Below, piece by piece: positions 1-7,506 of a stretch of 64,000 nt of DNA. The DNA comes from Citrifermentans bremense R1. GTDB lineage: Bacteria; Desulfobacterota; Desulfuromonadia; Geobacterales; Geobacteraceae. Location: the NCBI RefSeq assembly GCF_000426865.1, contig NZ_AUGE01000001.1:473156-537155 (forward strand), given 5' to 3'. Each line of letters begins with the position of its first letter. The first letter of the stretch is position 1. Made by a program: the position numbers and the translations under genes. The notes beneath the pieces were generated by a model. The model did no database searches. It saw nothing but the letters and a program-made list of their open reading frames with translations, and was not told the DNA's origin.

Positions 1-1569
1 ATGCTGGGTGATGCCGCCGGCCTCGCCTGCTATGACGTTGGCTTCGCGGATGGCGTCCAGAAGCGAGGTTTTGCCGTGGTCGACGTGACCCATGATGGTG
101 ACGACCGGCGGACGCTTCAGCAGGGACTCAGGCGCATCGGGCTCCGCCTCCAGGATCTCGTCCACGTCGAGCGCCACGTTCTCGATCTCGTAGCCGAAGT
201 CGGTGGCGAGAAGGGTTGCGGTATCGAAGTCGAGCGGGTGGTTGATGGTGGCCATGACCCCGAGCTTCATCAGCGCGCGGATCAGGTCGGTGGCCTTGAT
301 CCCCATCCTCTTGGCGAGTTCGCCCACGGTGATGGACTCGGAGATCTTGATGATCCTTTTGATAGCCTTCGGGACCGTGATCTCGGTCTTCTTGCCGATC
401 TGGACCTTCTCGTATTTACCCTTTTTCCCCTTGGAACGGGGGCCTGGCTCGAAAACGCGCTCGCGCTTGTCGAGGATGTCCTTGAAACTGTCCTTCTTCC
501 CCTTCCCTGCTGCGGCGGGTGCGCCCTTCTTGCCGTTTTTGGCGTAGTCGGTGCCGCCGGCAGGGGCCGGCTTTCTCCCTTTGCGGCGGTCGTCGCCCAG
601 AAGCGGCGGCGCATCTATCGGAGCAAGCGGTGCGGGACGATCAGGACGCCCGCCGGTGGGTCCGCCGGGGCGGCCGGTGGTCGGACGCTCGCCGGGACGG
701 CCAGGGGCGCCGGCGGGACGCGGCCCACCCGGTCGGGGCGCGGGGCGCTCGGTGCCGGGGCGCTCGACGCCGCGCGGCATGCCGGGGCGCGGCGCGGGGC
801 GCTCGCCCGGGGCGGTGCGCTGGTATTCGCGGCGCTCGGCGGGGCGCTGCGCGGGAATCGGGATCTCGACCCGCCCCAAGATCCTTGCCCTGGTGGGGGT
901 CGCCTTTTCGGGCTCCTGCTCTTCGGCCTTGGCGGGGGCCTGGGCCTCGGCGGAGGCTGCCGCTACCGGCGCCGCGGGTACTGCCGGGGCGGGCGCTTCC
1001 GGCTTCGCTGCCGGCTTAGCTACCGGGGCTTCTGCCGGTGCCGGGGCCGCGGGGGCGGCTTCCGCGGCGGGTGCCGCCGGAGCTTCCGCAGCCTTGGGTG
1101 CGGCGGCAACGGGTGCCGGCTCGGCCGGTTTTTCCTTCTCGGGCTTCGCTGCCTCGGCGGGTGCCGCTGCGGGCTTAGGCACGGGCGCAGCCTCTATGAT
1201 GCGGGCGCGGACCGGTTCTGCCTGGCGCGGCTTGGGGGGCTCAGCCTTCTCGGCCTCGACCTTCTCGGGCTCGGCCTTTTGCGGGGCCTCTTCCTGAGCC
1301 GCGGGAGCGGATGCGGCTTCGGCGGAAGCGGCCTCAGGCTCGACGGCCTTGGCCCGGCGGCGGATCAGGGTCGGCTTGACCCGGACTTCCTCCTGGGAGA
1401 CTTCTTTGTGGGGTGTCTGCGCAGGGGCGGACAGCGCCTTGATATCCGAATCCTCAAGGACCGCCATATGGTTCTTTACCGACACACCAGCGTCGGCCAG
1501 CCTTGCCATAAGCTCTTTATTGTCTATCCCCATCTGCTGCGCCAGCTCATATACGCGGGTTTTGCTCAT
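1..1569 (-). CDS. infB: Translation initiation factor IF-2 (N-terminal part, runs off window)
   Basis: GTPase that places initiator fMet-tRNA on the 30S subunit. Only the first 523 codons are present; the 3' part lies beyond base 1. The N-terminus ([14 protein letters not shown]...) is the usual IF2_N helical domain. It is followed by a long Ala/Pro/Glu-rich and then Gly/Arg/Pro-rich linker (about residues 60-310), long even for IF-2. The G1 motif GHVDHGKT is at about residues 494-501, followed by the switch I region. The ATG directly abuts the stop codon of the upstream YlxR gene, so translation is probably coupled. It is the last visible gene of the rimP-nusA-ylxR-infB operon. Confidence 0.97.
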   Translation of the reverse strand, partial: MSKTRVYELAQQMGIDNKELMARLADAGVSVKNHMAVLEDSDIKALSAPAQTPHKEVSQEEVRVKPTLIRRRAKAVEPEAASAEAASAPAAQEEAPQKAEPEKVEAEKAEPPKPRQAEPVRARIIEAAPVPKPAAAPAEAAKPEKEKPAEPAPVAAAPKAAEAPAAPAAEAAPAAPAPAEAPVAKPAAKPEAPAPAVPAAPVAAASAEAQAPAKAEEQEPEKATPTRARILGRVEIPIPAQRPAERREYQRTAPGERPAPRPGMPRGVERPGTERPAPRPGGPRPAGAPGRPGERPTTGRPGGPTGGRPDRPAPLAPIDAPPLLGDDRRKGRKPAPAGGTDYAKNGKKGAPAAAGKGKKDSFKDILDKRERVFEPGPRSKGKKGKYEKVQIGKKTEITVPKAIKRIIKISESITVGELAKRMGIKATDLIRALMKLGVMATINHPLDFDTATLLATDFGYEIENVALDVDEILEAEPDAPESLLKRPPVVTIMGHVDHGKTSLLDAIREANVIAGEAGGITQH

Positions 1570-2163
1570 CTACTCACGCTCCTCCTCAAAGAAGTTCCTG
1601 TACTTTTCAATTTCCAATTCAATAGACCCGACAAAGCCGCTCTCCGTCACCACGAGGACACTCCTAAGCTCTTTGCCCAAAAGCGCCCCGAGGCGTTCCT
1701 TGGTGAACAGGGAGACGCACGGTACCCCCCTAAGCTTCGCGACGGCGCGGAACTTCTCCCCGATGTCGGCGGAGATGTCTGTGGCCAGAAAGAGGATCCC
1801 GGCTCCGCTCTTTTTCAGCTTCTCCAGCGCCTGGTCCGAGCCCGAGACGATCTTCCCGGCCTTGTTGGCCAGGGAGAGGTAGGAGGCTATCCGCTCCTCG
1901 AGCTTTTCTACTACCTGCCGCGCCAGCCCTTCCGGGTCGACCTGGGCGACCTCGGTTTTGAAGCCGCGGCCGAACTGCCTTTTTTGCGCCGCCTGCTTGA
2001 GGCAGCTCCCCTTCATGCAGGTATAGGCACCGCGTCCGGGAAGTTTCTGCTGCAGGTCGGGGACTACCGTGCCGTCCGGGGCCAGCACCAGGCGAAGCAG
2101 GCTCCCCTTGTCCTTGGTCTCACGGCAGGCGAGGCAGCTTCTTTGCGGGTTGGCCTTGGGCAT
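1570..2163 (-). CDS. ylxR: YlxR (DUF448) fused to L7Ae-like RNA-binding domain
   Basis: 197-aa protein. The N-terminal half has the YlxR signature (RSCLACRETKDKG and a GRGAYTC segment, about residues 8-50). The C-terminal half (about 90-190, LSLANKAGKIVSG...) resembles the L7Ae/YlxQ ribosomal-protein family. In Firmicutes YlxR and YlxQ are usually separate neighbours between nusA and infB; here they form one polypeptide, as in many Proteobacteria. The start is 6 nt after the nusA stop, with a GAGGAG ribosome site inside the nusA end. Role: probable RNA-binding accessory to transcription or translation; the precise function is not established. Confidence 0.92.
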   Translation of the reverse strand: MPKANPQRSCLACRETKDKGSLLRLVLAPDGTVVPDLQQKLPGRGAYTCMKGSCLKQAAQKRQFGRGFKTEVAQVDPEGLARQVVEKLEERIASYLSLANKAGKIVSGSDQALEKLKKSGAGILFLATDISADIGEKFRAVAKLRGVPCVSLFTKERLGALLGKELRSVLVVTESGFVGSIELEIEKYRNFFEEERE

Positions 2164-2169
2164 GCTGCG

Positions 2170-3318
2170 CTAGATCTCCTCTTCGGCCTCGACCTGCGGC
2201 TGGGCTTCCGTCGCCTCTTCGGCCGGCTCCTCTTCCACCTCGGTGCCGTCGTAGGAGGCAAACTGCTGCAGCTCGGCCTCGGCCATGCGGGTCTCGCTCT
2301 TGATGTCGATCTTCCAGCCGGTAAGCTTCGCCGCCAGGCGCACGTTCTGGCCGCGCTTGCCGATGGCAAGCGAAAGCTGGTCGTCCGCCACGATCACCTC
2401 CATGGCGTAATCCTCTTCGTCGACGTACACCTTGGTCACCACGGCGGGAGCCAGCGCGTTGCAGGCGAAGCGGGCGATATCCTCGCTCCAGGGGATGATG
2501 TCGATCTTCTCGCCGCGCAGCTCGGAGACCACGTTCTGCACGCGGGATCCCCTCATGCCGACGCAGGCGCCGACCGGGTCGACGTCGGAGTCATGCGAGT
2601 AGACGGCGATCTTCGCGCGCCCGCCCGGCTCGCGCACCACGCTCTTGATCTCGACGATCCCCTCCGCGATTTCCGGCACCTCCGCTTCGAAAAGCTTGGC
2701 GAGCATGGTGGGATGGGTGCGGGAGAGCATGATCTGCGGCCCCTTGGTGGTCATGCGGATCTCGGTGATGAGCGCCTTGACGCGGTCCCCCTGACGGTAG
2801 ACCTCGCGCGGGGCCTGCTCCTTGTGCGGCAAAAGCGCCTCGGCGCGACCCAGGTCGACGATCAGGTCACCCTTCTCGAAGCGGCGCACCACGCCGTTGA
2901 CGATCTCCCCCTGGCGCTCCATGAACTCGTTGAAGATGGTCTCGCGCTCGGCCTCGCGCACGCGCTGGATGATCACCTGCTTTGCGGTCTGGGCGGCGAT
3001 CCTGGAGAAGCCGGAAGCGTCCATCTTCATGCCGATGGAGTCGCCGATCTCTACCTCAGGATCCTCCTCGCGCGCCTCGTCCAGCTCAATCTCGCGATAG
3101 GAATCCTGCACCTCTTCCACGACGGTAACGAATTCGAACAGCTCCACCTCGCCTTCCTCGGGATTGTAGTGCGCCTCAAGGTCGCGGGTATTGCGAAACT
3201 TCTTGTTGGCAGCGGTGAGGACAGCCTGCTCCAGCGCCTCCACTACAATGCTCTTATCGATCCCCTTCTCTTTTACGATCTGGTCGATCGTGTGCTTGAG
3301 GTTAAAGCTTGTTTCCAC
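2170..3318 (-). CDS. nusA: Transcription termination/antitermination protein NusA
   Basis: RNA polymerase-binding elongation factor acting in pausing, termination and antitermination. 382 aa: N-terminal polymerase-binding domain (1-125), S1 domain (about 130-200, with [18 protein letters not shown]), then two KH domains ([11 protein letters not shown] and [12 protein letters not shown]). It ends in an acidic Glu-rich tail. It lacks the C-terminal AR repeats of the 495-aa E. coli protein, which is normal outside gammaproteobacteria. The start codon is GTG with GGAG 9 nt upstream. It lies 37 nt downstream of rimP. Confidence 0.97.
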   Translation of the reverse strand: METSFNLKHTIDQIVKEKGIDKSIVVEALEQAVLTAANKKFRNTRDLEAHYNPEEGEVELFEFVTVVEEVQDSYREIELDEAREEDPEVEIGDSIGMKMDASGFSRIAAQTAKQVIIQRVREAERETIFNEFMERQGEIVNGVVRRFEKGDLIVDLGRAEALLPHKEQAPREVYRQGDRVKALITEIRMTTKGPQIMLSRTHPTMLAKLFEAEVPEIAEGIVEIKSVVREPGGRAKIAVYSHDSDVDPVGACVGMRGSRVQNVVSELRGEKIDIIPWSEDIARFACNALAPAVVTKVYVDEEDYAMEVIVADDQLSLAIGKRGQNVRLAAKLTGWKIDIKSETRMAEAELQQFASYDGTEVEEEPAEEATEAQPQVEAEEEI

Positions 3319-3355
3319 GTCACGGTCTCCTTCACTTGCTAGGTATAGTCAATTT

Positions 3356-3838
3356 TTAGAATTCGAATTCCAGGTTCGCCTTGGCCACCTTGTCCAAAGG
3401 GACGCGGGCGTGCTGCCCCTCGGTGAGATCGATGCCGATCACGCCGTCCGCTATGCCGGTGAGCTTCCCGGTAAAGGTCTTGCGCTTGTTGCCAGCTTCG
3501 TCGGCGAGCATCTCGAAGGTCTTCACCTTAATCAGGTGCCCGAGGAAACGCTCGTAATCCGCCACCTTCTTCAGCGGTCGGCATATGCCGGGGGAGGAAA
3601 CCTCCAGCGTGTAACGCTCCGGCATGAAATCTTCCACGTCGAGGATGTCGGAGAGCTGCCGGCTCACGTCGGCGCAGTCGTCCAGGTTGATGCCCCCTTC
3701 CCGCTTCTCCAGGAAAACCCGCACCACCATATCGCGCCCCTCGCGCTTGTACTCCAGGTCGACCAGTTCGATGCCGAGCGGGGCGCCCACTTCCGCAATA
3801 ATCTCAGTTACTCTTTCTACTACGTCGACCTTCGCCAT
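3356..3838 (-). CDS. rimP: Ribosome maturation factor RimP
   Basis: 160-aa 30S subunit assembly factor. Two-domain RimP architecture with the conserved EVSSPGICRPLK segment at about residues 80-91 and a C-terminal SH3-like half. First gene of the rimP-nusA-ylxR-infB unit. The ATG has only a weak Shine-Dalgarno (TTGAG). A four-codon mini-frame (ATG GGA AAT CCT TGA) ends one base before the rimP ATG, and a terminator-like hairpin sits immediately upstream. Confidence 0.95.
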   Translation of the reverse strand: MAKVDVVERVTEIIAEVGAPLGIELVDLEYKREGRDMVVRVFLEKREGGINLDDCADVSRQLSDILDVEDFMPERYTLEVSSPGICRPLKKVADYERFLGHLIKVKTFEMLADEAGNKRKTFTGKLTGIADGVIGIDLTEGQHARVPLDKVAKANLEFEF

Positions 3839-3853
3839 CTCAAGGATTTCCCA

Positions 3854-3888
3854 TAAAAAAAAGCGAGCCGGAGGAGCTCACTTTTGAG
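3854..3888 (-). terminator. Terminator/attenuator-like hairpin just upstream of rimP
   Basis: On the minus strand AGTGAGC pairs with GCTCGCT (7 bp including one G-T) around a 7-nt loop and is followed by eight T residues, about 16 nt before the rimP ATG. The preceding CACTCAAAAGTG could form a competing 4-bp hairpin that takes up the 5' arm. No minus-strand gene lies upstream for at least 400 bp, so it probably lies within the rimP operon leader. An attenuator role is inference. Confidence 0.6.
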
Positions 3889-3893
3889 TGAAC

Positions 3894-4241
3894 GTTAACA
3901 TGTGCCCAATATTTAGCATGGAAGAGTTCTTTATGCAAGCGCTTTTTTTGGAAAACTCGGCCGTTTTCCAGCATTTCGAGCCGCGTCGACGGCTGATAGA
4001 GCGGTCATTTTGCCTGTGCAAGATAACCGGCGCCAAAGACGATGGCGCGAGGTCAATGAGGCATATTTAATATTGCATGGACTTATTTTACTTCTGTCGC
4101 TACCTTGCCTGCACCGATAGCTCTCTTTCGCTGTGCCTGCGACAGTCGTTGCAGTGTCAGTCCAGGAAAGGATGAGGGACTTCAGGGCTCGCCCAAATAC
4201 TGCCCGGCCAGCAATCGCTTCACTTTTAAACTTTTAACTGC
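3894..4241. other. Gene-free region between divergent rimP and thrC
   Basis: About 350 bp of lower-GC sequence between divergently transcribed operons. I see no convincing ORF: a possible 60-codon frame at 3888-4070 has no ribosome site or recognisable features. It should hold the rimP promoter, but I found no good -35/-10 pair. An AT-rich near-palindrome lies around 4059-4076. Confidence 0.5.
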
Positions 4242-4247
4242 TATATA
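4219..4247 (+). promoter_or_regulatory. Candidate thrC promoter
   Basis: TTCACT at 4219-4224, 17-bp spacer, TATATA at 4242-4247. The -35 matches only 4 of 6 consensus bases, so this is tentative. The predicted start at about 4254 coincides with a TTGCCG-AAA-CGGCAA inverted repeat (4254-4268) that would fold at the extreme 5' end of the mRNA. Confidence 0.4.
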
Positions 4248-4296
4248 TTGACGTTGCCGAAACGGCAAAACCACCTACAGCAGAAAGAGAATCCAC

Positions 4297-5673
4297 ATGA
4301 AATACATAAGCACCAGGGGAAAGATAGCGCCGGTCGGTTTCAAGGACGCGGTCATGATGGGACTTGCCACCGACGGCGGGCTGATTCTTCCGGAATCGAT
4401 CCCGCAGCTCGACCGCAGCACCCTGGCCGCATGGTCCAAGCTCCCCTACCGCGAACTCGCCTTCAATGTCATCTCCCTTTTCGCCACCGACATACCGGCT
4501 TTCGACCTGAAGGCGCTCATCGACCGTTCCTACGGCAGCTTCGAGCACGAGGAGACCACCCCGCTGGTGCAAAAGGACGGCGTCTACATATTGGAGCTCT
4601 TCCACGGCCCCACCCTCGCCTTCAAGGACGTGGCGCTGCAGCTTCTGGGGAATCTCTTCGAATACCTTTTGAAGGAGCGCGGGGAGAAGATGAACATCCT
4701 CGGCGCCACCTCGGGCGACACCGGGAGCGCGGCCATCGCCGGGGTGCGCGGCAAGGAGAACATCAACATCTTCATCCTGCATCCGCACCTGAAGACCTCG
4801 CCGATCCAGGCGCTGCAGATGACCAGCGTGCTCGACGAGAACGTGCACAACGTCGCGGTGGAGGGGACCTTCGACGACTGCCAGAACATCGTGAAGACCC
4901 TCTTCAACGACCTGCAGTTCAAGAAGGAGTACGCGCTCGGCGCGGTGAACTCGATCAACTGGGCGCGCGTTTTGGCCCAGGTGGTCTACTACTTCTACGC
5001 CTGGGGTAGGCTCCCGGAGCAAAAAGAGGTGATCTTCTCCGTCCCCACCGGCAACTTCGGCGACATCTTCGCCGGCTACCTCGCGAAAAGGATGGGGCTC
5101 CCGGTGGAGAAGCTGCTTTTGGCCACCAACGAGAACAACATCCTCGCCCGCTTCGTGCAAACCGGCGACTATTCGCTCGGCAAGGTGGTGCAGACCGTCT
5201 CCCCCTCCATGGACATCCAGCTCGCCTCGAACCTTGAGCGCTACCTCTACTACCTCTGGGACGAGAACCCGGAGAAGGTCTGCAGCGCCTTCGCCGAACT
5301 GCAGTCGACCGGCAGGATCGCGTTCACCAAGGAGCAGGTGCTAAGGGTGCAGGCGGAGTTCATGAGCTGCACGGTGGACGAGCAGAAGACCCTGGATACC
5401 ATCGCCTCCTTCAACCGCGAAACCGGCTACCTCCTCGACCCCCACACCGCGGTCGGCGTGCGCGGCGCCCTGGAATGCGCGCCGGGTCACCCGAGGGTCG
5501 TCTGCCTCGCCACGGCGCACCCCGCGAAATTCGGGGATGCCGTCGAGCGCGCCGTAGGCTCCCCTCCCCCGCTCCCCCCGGCGCTGGCGGCCCTGGTGGG
5601 GAAAGAGACCCGCTGCGAGCTGATGGCGCCCGACCAGGAGAAGATCAAGGCGTTCGTCAAGGCCAAGGCGTAA
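4297..5673 (+). CDS. thrC: Threonine synthase
   Basis: PLP enzyme converting O-phosphohomoserine to threonine and phosphate, the last step of threonine synthesis. 458 aa, the size of the longer E. coli/yeast-type ThrC. The N-terminus (MKYISTRG) is typical. The PLP lysine lies in GPTLAFKDVALQLL (about residues 105-118), followed by ATSGDTGSAA and a phosphate-binding SVPTGNFGD segment. AGAGA lies upstream of the ATG. A perfect 14-bp inverted repeat separates it from the next gene. Confidence 0.97.
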   Translation: MKYISTRGKIAPVGFKDAVMMGLATDGGLILPESIPQLDRSTLAAWSKLPYRELAFNVISLFATDIPAFDLKALIDRSYGSFEHEETTPLVQKDGVYILELFHGPTLAFKDVALQLLGNLFEYLLKERGEKMNILGATSGDTGSAAIAGVRGKENINIFILHPHLKTSPIQALQMTSVLDENVHNVAVEGTFDDCQNIVKTLFNDLQFKKEYALGAVNSINWARVLAQVVYYFYAWGRLPEQKEVIFSVPTGNFGDIFAGYLAKRMGLPVEKLLLATNENNILARFVQTGDYSLGKVVQTVSPSMDIQLASNLERYLYYLWDENPEKVCSAFAELQSTGRIAFTKEQVLRVQAEFMSCTVDEQKTLDTIASFNRETGYLLDPHTAVGVRGALECAPGHPRVVCLATAHPAKFGDAVERAVGSPPPLPPALAALVGKETRCELMAPDQEKIKAFVKAKA

Positions 5674-5683
5674 AGAGCAGCAT

Positions 5684-5713
5684 CAGGCGGATCGGCTCCA
5701 GCCGATCCGCCTG
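5684..5713 (+). repeat. Perfect 14-bp inverted repeat between thrC and yrfG
   Basis: CAGGCGGATCGGCT, two bases, AGCCGATCCGCCTG. It starts 10 nt after the thrC stop and ends just before the GAGGA ribosome site of the next gene. There is no following T-run, so it is not a standard intrinsic terminator. It could stabilise the thrC 3' end or be a protein-binding palindrome. Confidence 0.8.
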
Positions 5714-5729
5714 CCGAGGAAGACCCCAC

Positions 5730-6422
5730 ATGCCCCTCCCCCTGAAAATCGACTGGACCCTCATCGACACCGTACTGCTGGACATGGACGGCACGCTCTT
5801 GGACCGGCACTTCGACGACCACTTCTGGGTGGAGCACGTCCCCAAGCGCTACGCCGAGAAACACGGAGGCACCGTTCAGGCGGCCAAAGAGAAGCTGTAC
5901 CGCATGTTCCGCTCGCAGGAAAACACCCTCAACTGGACCGATCTCGACTACTGGTCCGAGCAGCTGGGGCTCGACATCCCGGTTCTAAAGGAAGAGCTGA
6001 ACCACCTGATTGCGGTGCACCCTTTCGTCACCGAGTTCTTGCTCTTTTTGCGCCAGCACGGGAAGAAGACGTACCTGGTCACCAACGCCCACGGTAAGAC
6101 GCTCAACTTGAAGCTGCACAGAACTAGGATTGGGAGCTACTTCGACGGGATAGTCTCGGCCCACGACCTGGGACTTCCCAAGGAGGATCCGGCCTTCTGG
6201 GGGAAACTGCAGCAGGTGATACCGTACATACCTACGCGGAGCATGCTCGGGGAGGACAGCGAGACCAACCTGGAGACGGCGCGGCTTTTCGGCATCGGCT
6301 ACCTGATCCATGTCGGGCGCTTCAGCTCCACCTCCGTCCCTTCGCTTTCCGAGCGCTTCCACACCATCCACTACTTCAGCGAGCTGATCCCTCGCGACGG
6401 CGGCATGACCGTCAATATCTGA
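5730..6422 (+). CDS. yrfG: HAD-superfamily nucleotidase, YrfG type
   Basis: 230-aa HAD hydrolase closely resembling E. coli YrfG, a GMP/IMP 5'-nucleotidase. HAD motif I is TVLLDMDGTLLD (about residues 12-23), followed by a family-typical FDDHFW. Motif II is YLVTNAH, motif III lies around LGLPKED, and motif IV around GEDSETN. I chose the ATG at 5730, 9 nt after GAGGA, because the longer frame upstream overlaps thrC and lacks homology. Substrate specificity is by family similarity only. Its 3' end overlaps the convergent regulator gene by 11 bp. Confidence 0.9.
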   Translation: MPLPLKIDWTLIDTVLLDMDGTLLDRHFDDHFWVEHVPKRYAEKHGGTVQAAKEKLYRMFRSQENTLNWTDLDYWSEQLGLDIPVLKEELNHLIAVHPFVTEFLLFLRQHGKKTYLVTNAHGKTLNLKLHRTRIGSYFDGIVSAHDLGLPKEDPAFWGKLQQVIPYIPTRSMLGEDSETNLETARLFGIGYLIHVGRFSSTSVPSLSERFHTIHYFSELIPRDGGMTVNI

Positions 6423-7194
6423 CCGGCGGCTGCACCTTCTTGCCGAGGCCGTACTTCTTCATCAGGTCGTACAGGGCGGGGCGGCTCACCCCGAGGAGCT
6501 CGGAGGCCCGGGTCATGTTCCCGCCGCTGTTGCCTACCGCCTCCTCGACCATCAACCTCTCCACCTTGTCGCGCGCTTCCCGCAGGGTCATCTGCCCCAC
6601 CAGGGCGCCCTCCTCCTCCCCCTCGCTCTCGCCCCCGCGACCCCGCCGCTCGGGCGGGACCCTCACCAGGCGCGCCCGGTAGGAGAGGCCGGTCTCCTGC
6701 AGCTGACCCGTTTGCCTGGGCGCGAAGAGCTGGCCTAGCGCCATGCACTGCCCGGCGATCCCCTCTATCCCCGCTGTGGTCCGCTCCAGCGTCTTCTTCA
6801 GTGCCAGATGCTGCTCCTCGACCTCGCTCAGATGAAAGGCACGCCGGACGATGACCTGCAACTCCGCCAGTCCGGCCGGCTTCCAGTGGAAGTCGTAGGC
6901 GCCTCGCTGCAAGGCCGAGTGCACCTCTTCCCGCTGCGCGGGCAAGGCGAGCAGCACGACCTTGGTACCAGGCCGCAGCTTCAGCATCCCGTCCATGAGC
7001 CCCACCACCCCTTCAGGGTCCCCCACAGGGTCCGGGCCGAGGCCAAGGAGCACCACCTTCGGGGAAAGCTGCAGGAAGAGCTTCATGGCATCGGAGCGCC
7101 CCTCTGCTTCAACGATTTCGTATTCCAGGGAAAGCACCGATTCCAATTGCAGGCACAGGGGCTTTTCCGCCTCAACCACCAGAAGTTTTTCCAT
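6412..7194 (-). CDS. Receiver-Fis transcriptional regulator with degenerate receiver and no AAA+ domain
   Basis: 260 aa from the ATG at 7194, chosen for its AGAAGG ribosome site; a frame-compatible ATG five codons upstream lacks one. Residues 1-125 form a CheY-like receiver. The expected acidic pair is VVEAE, and the phospho-acceptor strand reads KVVLLGLGPDP with Gly where Asp normally sits, while the conserved Lys remains in DFHWKPAG. A helical linker and Arg/Glu-rich segment follow. The C-terminus is a Fis-type helix-turn-helix (GNMTRASELLGVSRPALYDL). The sequence resembles the PrsR-type sigma54 regulators of exosortase systems, but the central ATPase domain is absent. It probably binds DNA without phosphorylation control; target unknown. 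Confidence 0.82.
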   Translation of the reverse strand: MEKLLVVEAEKPLCLQLESVLSLEYEIVEAEGRSDAMKLFLQLSPKVVLLGLGPDPVGDPEGVVGLMDGMLKLRPGTKVVLLALPAQREEVHSALQRGAYDFHWKPAGLAELQVIVRRAFHLSEVEEQHLALKKTLERTTAGIEGIAGQCMALGQLFAPRQTGQLQETGLSYRARLVRVPPERRGRGGESEGEEEGALVGQMTLREARDKVERLMVEEAVGNSGGNMTRASELLGVSRPALYDLMKKYGLGKKVQPPVRY

Positions 7195-7339
7195 GGACAA
7201 CCTTCTCATTTGTTTTTTCGGGGATCAGCATCACCTGCGGAAACGGGGAATCTCAACTCCCTCCTCGCTTTGCAGCTGGAGGCGTCCCGATGAGGAACTG
7301 GAGGCATTTTCTTTTCATTGGCGTTTTTTAACAACGAGT

Positions 7340-7368
7340 ATTCTTATCGCACCGCTAACTGTTGTCAA
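7340..7368 (-). promoter_or_regulatory. Candidate promoter of the receiver-Fis regulator
   Basis: Minus-strand TTGACA (7363-7368), 17-bp spacer, AAGAAT (7340-7345). The -35 is a perfect consensus and the -10 is partial. It leaves a 5' leader of about 140 nt before the gene. Confidence 0.5.
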
Positions 7369-7423
7369 GAAAAAGGATTGTCCTCTTGACGATGGCTTCC
7401 ACTTGGCGCGGCCCTGCCCTTTC

Positions 7424-7452
7424 TTGACACTGCTTAGCCCATGCATTACTAT
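7424..7452 (+). promoter_or_regulatory. Candidate pepF promoter
   Basis: TTGACA (7424-7429), exact 17-bp spacer, TACTAT (7447-7452). This is a near-consensus housekeeping promoter. The predicted start is about 48 nt upstream of the pepF ATG. Confidence 0.7.
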
Positions 7453-7506
7453 CGGTTGCATTTCCATGAAATCATTGACGATTCACCAAGCATCAAGGGA
7501 GAAACC

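Larger units (their letters stand above)
7195..7506. other. Divergent promoter region between the regulator and pepF
   Basis: About 310 bp without a gene. It contains two good, oppositely oriented sigma70-like promoters, annotated separately, and no recognisable ORF or repeat. Confidence 0.6.

Noticed and set aside
3888..4070. 60-codon plus-strand frame downstream of the rimP region
   Set aside because: No ribosome site, no family features, and it overlaps the hairpin before rimP.
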